Of a stretch of 5,439 bases of DNA, positions 3,828 through 5,439 are shown one piece after another. Within the stretch, counting starts at the first letter, position 1, and the number at the start of each line of letters is the position of its first letter. Both the position numbers and the translations under genes were made by a program. The DNA comes from an uncultured Clostridia bacterium (GTDB taxonomy: Bacteria > Bacillota > Clostridia > Oscillospirales > Oscillospiraceae). Under the pieces are notes generated by a model. The model was not told the DNA's origin. It worked only from the letters and a program-made list of their open reading frames with translations, and searched no databases. The stretch covers positions 1 through 5,439 of the forward strand of contig CALICR010000180.1 in NCBI GenBank assembly GCA_938049125.1, in the 5' to 3' direction.

Positions 3828-5439
3828 ATGCTGCCATCTGCTGCGCCGGTGCCTGCGCTCCGGCAGACCACCGACGCGTTTCCGGGCCTCGACTGCCGCC
3901 CGCGGCCTGTGGCCGGGGCCTGCGCGGCCCTGAAGAACCTCGTGGGCGGCGAATACCCGGTGCTCTCGAGCCGCCCGGGCCGCGGCACGGTCGCCACACT
4001 TCGTGACCCGGGCGGCCTGCTGGCCAAGGACGCCCTCTGCTACGTGGACGGCGGGAGCCTCTACGTCAACGGCTACGCCGTGGACCTCGGCCTCACGTCC
4101 GGGGCCAAGCAGCTGCTCTCCATGGGCGCCTACGCCATCGTGTTCCCGGACAAAAAATACGTCAACACCGCCGACCTCAGCGACTTCGGACCCCTCGAAG
4201 CCTCGGTCACCACGGCCTCTGCGGTGACCTTCGCCCTCTCGGACCGGTCCGGGAGCGCCCTGAGCTACGTTTCCGCCGAGCCCGCCGACCCGGCGGAGGG
4301 GGACCTGTGGCTCGACGCCTCCGGCCCCGTCCTGCGGCGCTGGACCGATTCCGGCTGGACCGAGGAGCCGGACGTCCACGTCCGGGTGGGCTGCGCCGGC
4401 ATCGGCGCGCCCTTTTCTGCGGGCGATGGCGTCACGTTTCGTGATGCGGGCGACCTGAACGGCCTCCACGTCGTGACCGAGGCCGGGACGGACTACCTCC
4501 TGGTCCCCGGCGTCACGGCGGCCCAGCGCCAGACCGCGGCGCTGACCGTGGCCCGCGAGGTCCCGGACCTCGACTTCGTCTGCGAGTGCGGCAACCGCCT
4601 CTGGGGCTGCCGCTACGGAATTTCGGACGGAACACCCGTCAACGAGCTGTACGCCTGCAAGCTGGGCGACTTCCGCAACTGGAACTGCTTCCAGGGCCTC
4701 GCCACCGACGCCTGGCGCGCGTCCCGGGGCGCGGACGGCCCCTTCACCGGAGCCTGTGCCTTCCAGGGCAGCCCCATTTTTTTCCGCGAGACCTGCCTCG
4801 AGCGCGTCTACCCCGACGCCGCCGGAGCCCACCAGGTGGCCGTGACCCAGGCCCCGGGCGTCCGCAGCGGCTGCGCCGCCAGCCTCGCCTCCGCAAATGG
4901 AAGCCTCTACTACCTCGCCCCGGGCGGCGTCGCCGCCTACGACGGGGCCTTGCCCCGGTTCGTCTCGAAGCGCCTCGGAACGTGTCATCTCTCCGGCGGC
5001 ATCGGCGCGGTGCTGGGCAGCGAATACTACCTCTCGGTCCGCGACGGCACGGCGCGCCGCCTCCTGGTCTACGACACGGAACGCGGCGACTGGTACGAGC
5101 AGGACGACCCGGGCCTCACGGCCCTCTGCACCTGCGGCTGGGAGCTCTACGGCCTCTGCGCCGACGGGCGGCTCCTCTCCATGACCGGCGCCGAGGGCGA
5201 GCCGGAGGGCCCGGTGAGCTGGAGCCTCGAGACCGGCGACCTGGGCCTCGACAGCCCGGTGAACAAGCAGATCGCGCGGCTGCGCCTCCGCCTGCTCCTG
5301 GGCGGGAGCCTGACGGCGGCGGTGCGCTGCGACAGCCGGGGCGACTGGGTGCCCGCCGGGCGCGTCGAATCCCTGGGCCTCCGGTCCATGACGCTGCCGA
5401 TCCTGCCGCGCCGCTGCGACCACCTGCGGCTCCGCCTCA
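3828..5439 (+). CDS. Beta-propeller-like phage tail/head-tail stabilisation protein, partial at 3' end
   Basis: The frame is open for 537 codons and runs off the window. The protein probably forms the tail nozzle or a head-tail stabilisation ring of a short-tailed virion. The N-terminus carries ALKNLVGGEYPVLSSRPGRG (34-53), an 'N....YP.L..R..R' pattern found at the start of phage propeller proteins. Residues 250-380 have repeated blade-like strands: CGNRLWGCRYG, LGDFRNWNCFQGLATDAWRA, GPFTGACAFQGSPIFFRE, NGSLYYLAPGGVAAYDGALP. Blades continue with RLLVYDTERGDWYEQ (411-425) and WELYGLCADGRLLSM (438-452). Residues 463-537 (WSLETGDLGLDSPVNKQIAR...LPILPRRCDHLRLRL) resemble the C-terminal beta domain of these proteins, which from memory end about 20-40 residues further on. 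The protein has 18 cysteines, many for an intracellularly assembled virion protein. The gene starts with its own RBS after a 617-bp gap, so it is probably a separate transcription or translation unit from the capsid genes. The exact role is inferred. Confidence 0.7.
   Translation, partial: MLPSAAPVPALRQTTDAFPGLDCRPRPVAGACAALKNLVGGEYPVLSSRPGRGTVATLRDPGGLLAKDALCYVDGGSLYVNGYAVDLGLTSGAKQLLSMGAYAIVFPDKKYVNTADLSDFGPLEASVTTASAVTFALSDRSGSALSYVSAEPADPAEGDLWLDASGPVLRRWTDSGWTEEPDVHVRVGCAGIGAPFSAGDGVTFRDAGDLNGLHVVTEAGTDYLLVPGVTAAQRQTAALTVAREVPDLDFVCECGNRLWGCRYGISDGTPVNELYACKLGDFRNWNCFQGLATDAWRASRGADGPFTGACAFQGSPIFFRETCLERVYPDAAGAHQVAVTQAPGVRSGCAASLASANGSLYYLAPGGVAAYDGALPRFVSKRLGTCHLSGGIGAVLGSEYYLSVRDGTARRLLVYDTERGDWYEQDDPGLTALCTCGWELYGLCADGRLLSMTGAEGEPEGPVSWSLETGDLGLDSPVNKQIARLRLRLLLGGSLTAAVRCDSRGDWVPAGRVESLGLRSMTLPILPRRCDHLRLRL

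Noticed and set aside
3469..3933. Open frame through the right repeat array
   Set aside because: It translates palindromic repeats (recurring LSQRERQ-like strings) and runs into the tail gene in another frame, so it is not a gene.
3807..5423. Reverse-strand 538-residue open frame opposite the tail gene
   Set aside because: The + strand frame from 3828 has an AAAGGAG site, recognisable phage motifs and strand-like blades. The reverse product is an Ala/Gly/Val/Arg-rich shadow.

Overview
The window is GC-rich DNA carrying part of a phage or prophage structural module, all on the + strand. The host is probably a high-GC gut Clostridia of the Oscillospiraceae/Ruminococcaceae type. Three things support this: the family of the major capsid protein (N4-gp56 type), the AAAGGAG ribosome-binding sites, and intergenic palindromic repeats of a kind I associate with those genomes. 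The host assignment is inference.

Layout. Positions 1-230 hold a cluster of imperfect palindromic repeats with no gene. An AT-richer patch (about 232-345) follows, with a strong sigma-70-type promoter (TTGACA, 17 bp, TACACT) and operator-like inverted repeats. A GC-rich leader of about 200 nt (345-549) can form at least five stem-loops. Then come four genes: a putative capsid scaffolding protein (550-1323), the N4-gp56 family major capsid protein (1395-2660), a 65-residue protein of unknown function (2660-2857) and a putative head-tail connector (2854-3210). The last three are packed with 1-nt and 4-nt overlaps, as expected of a translationally coupled operon.

From 3211 to 3827 there is no gene. 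This gap contains a 55-nt hairpin with an AT-rich tip, an array of the same palindromic repeats seen at the left edge but in the opposite orientation (3311-3700), and a short AT-richer stretch ending in a good ribosome-binding site. The last gene (3828 to beyond 5439) is a large beta-propeller-like tail/stabilisation protein, cut by the window end probably shortly before its stop.

How the parts fit: scaffold and capsid protein build the procapsid, the connector closes the portal vertex, and the propeller protein probably forms the tail nozzle or head-tail stabilisation ring. Portal and terminase are not in the window and would be expected upstream. The protein genes look intact and ordinary for such phages. 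The unusual content is non-coding: a promoter whose 17-bp spacer holds an inverted repeat, a third copy of the same site just before the scaffold ribosome-binding site, the structured leader, and a capsid cassette bracketed by inverted repeat arrays.
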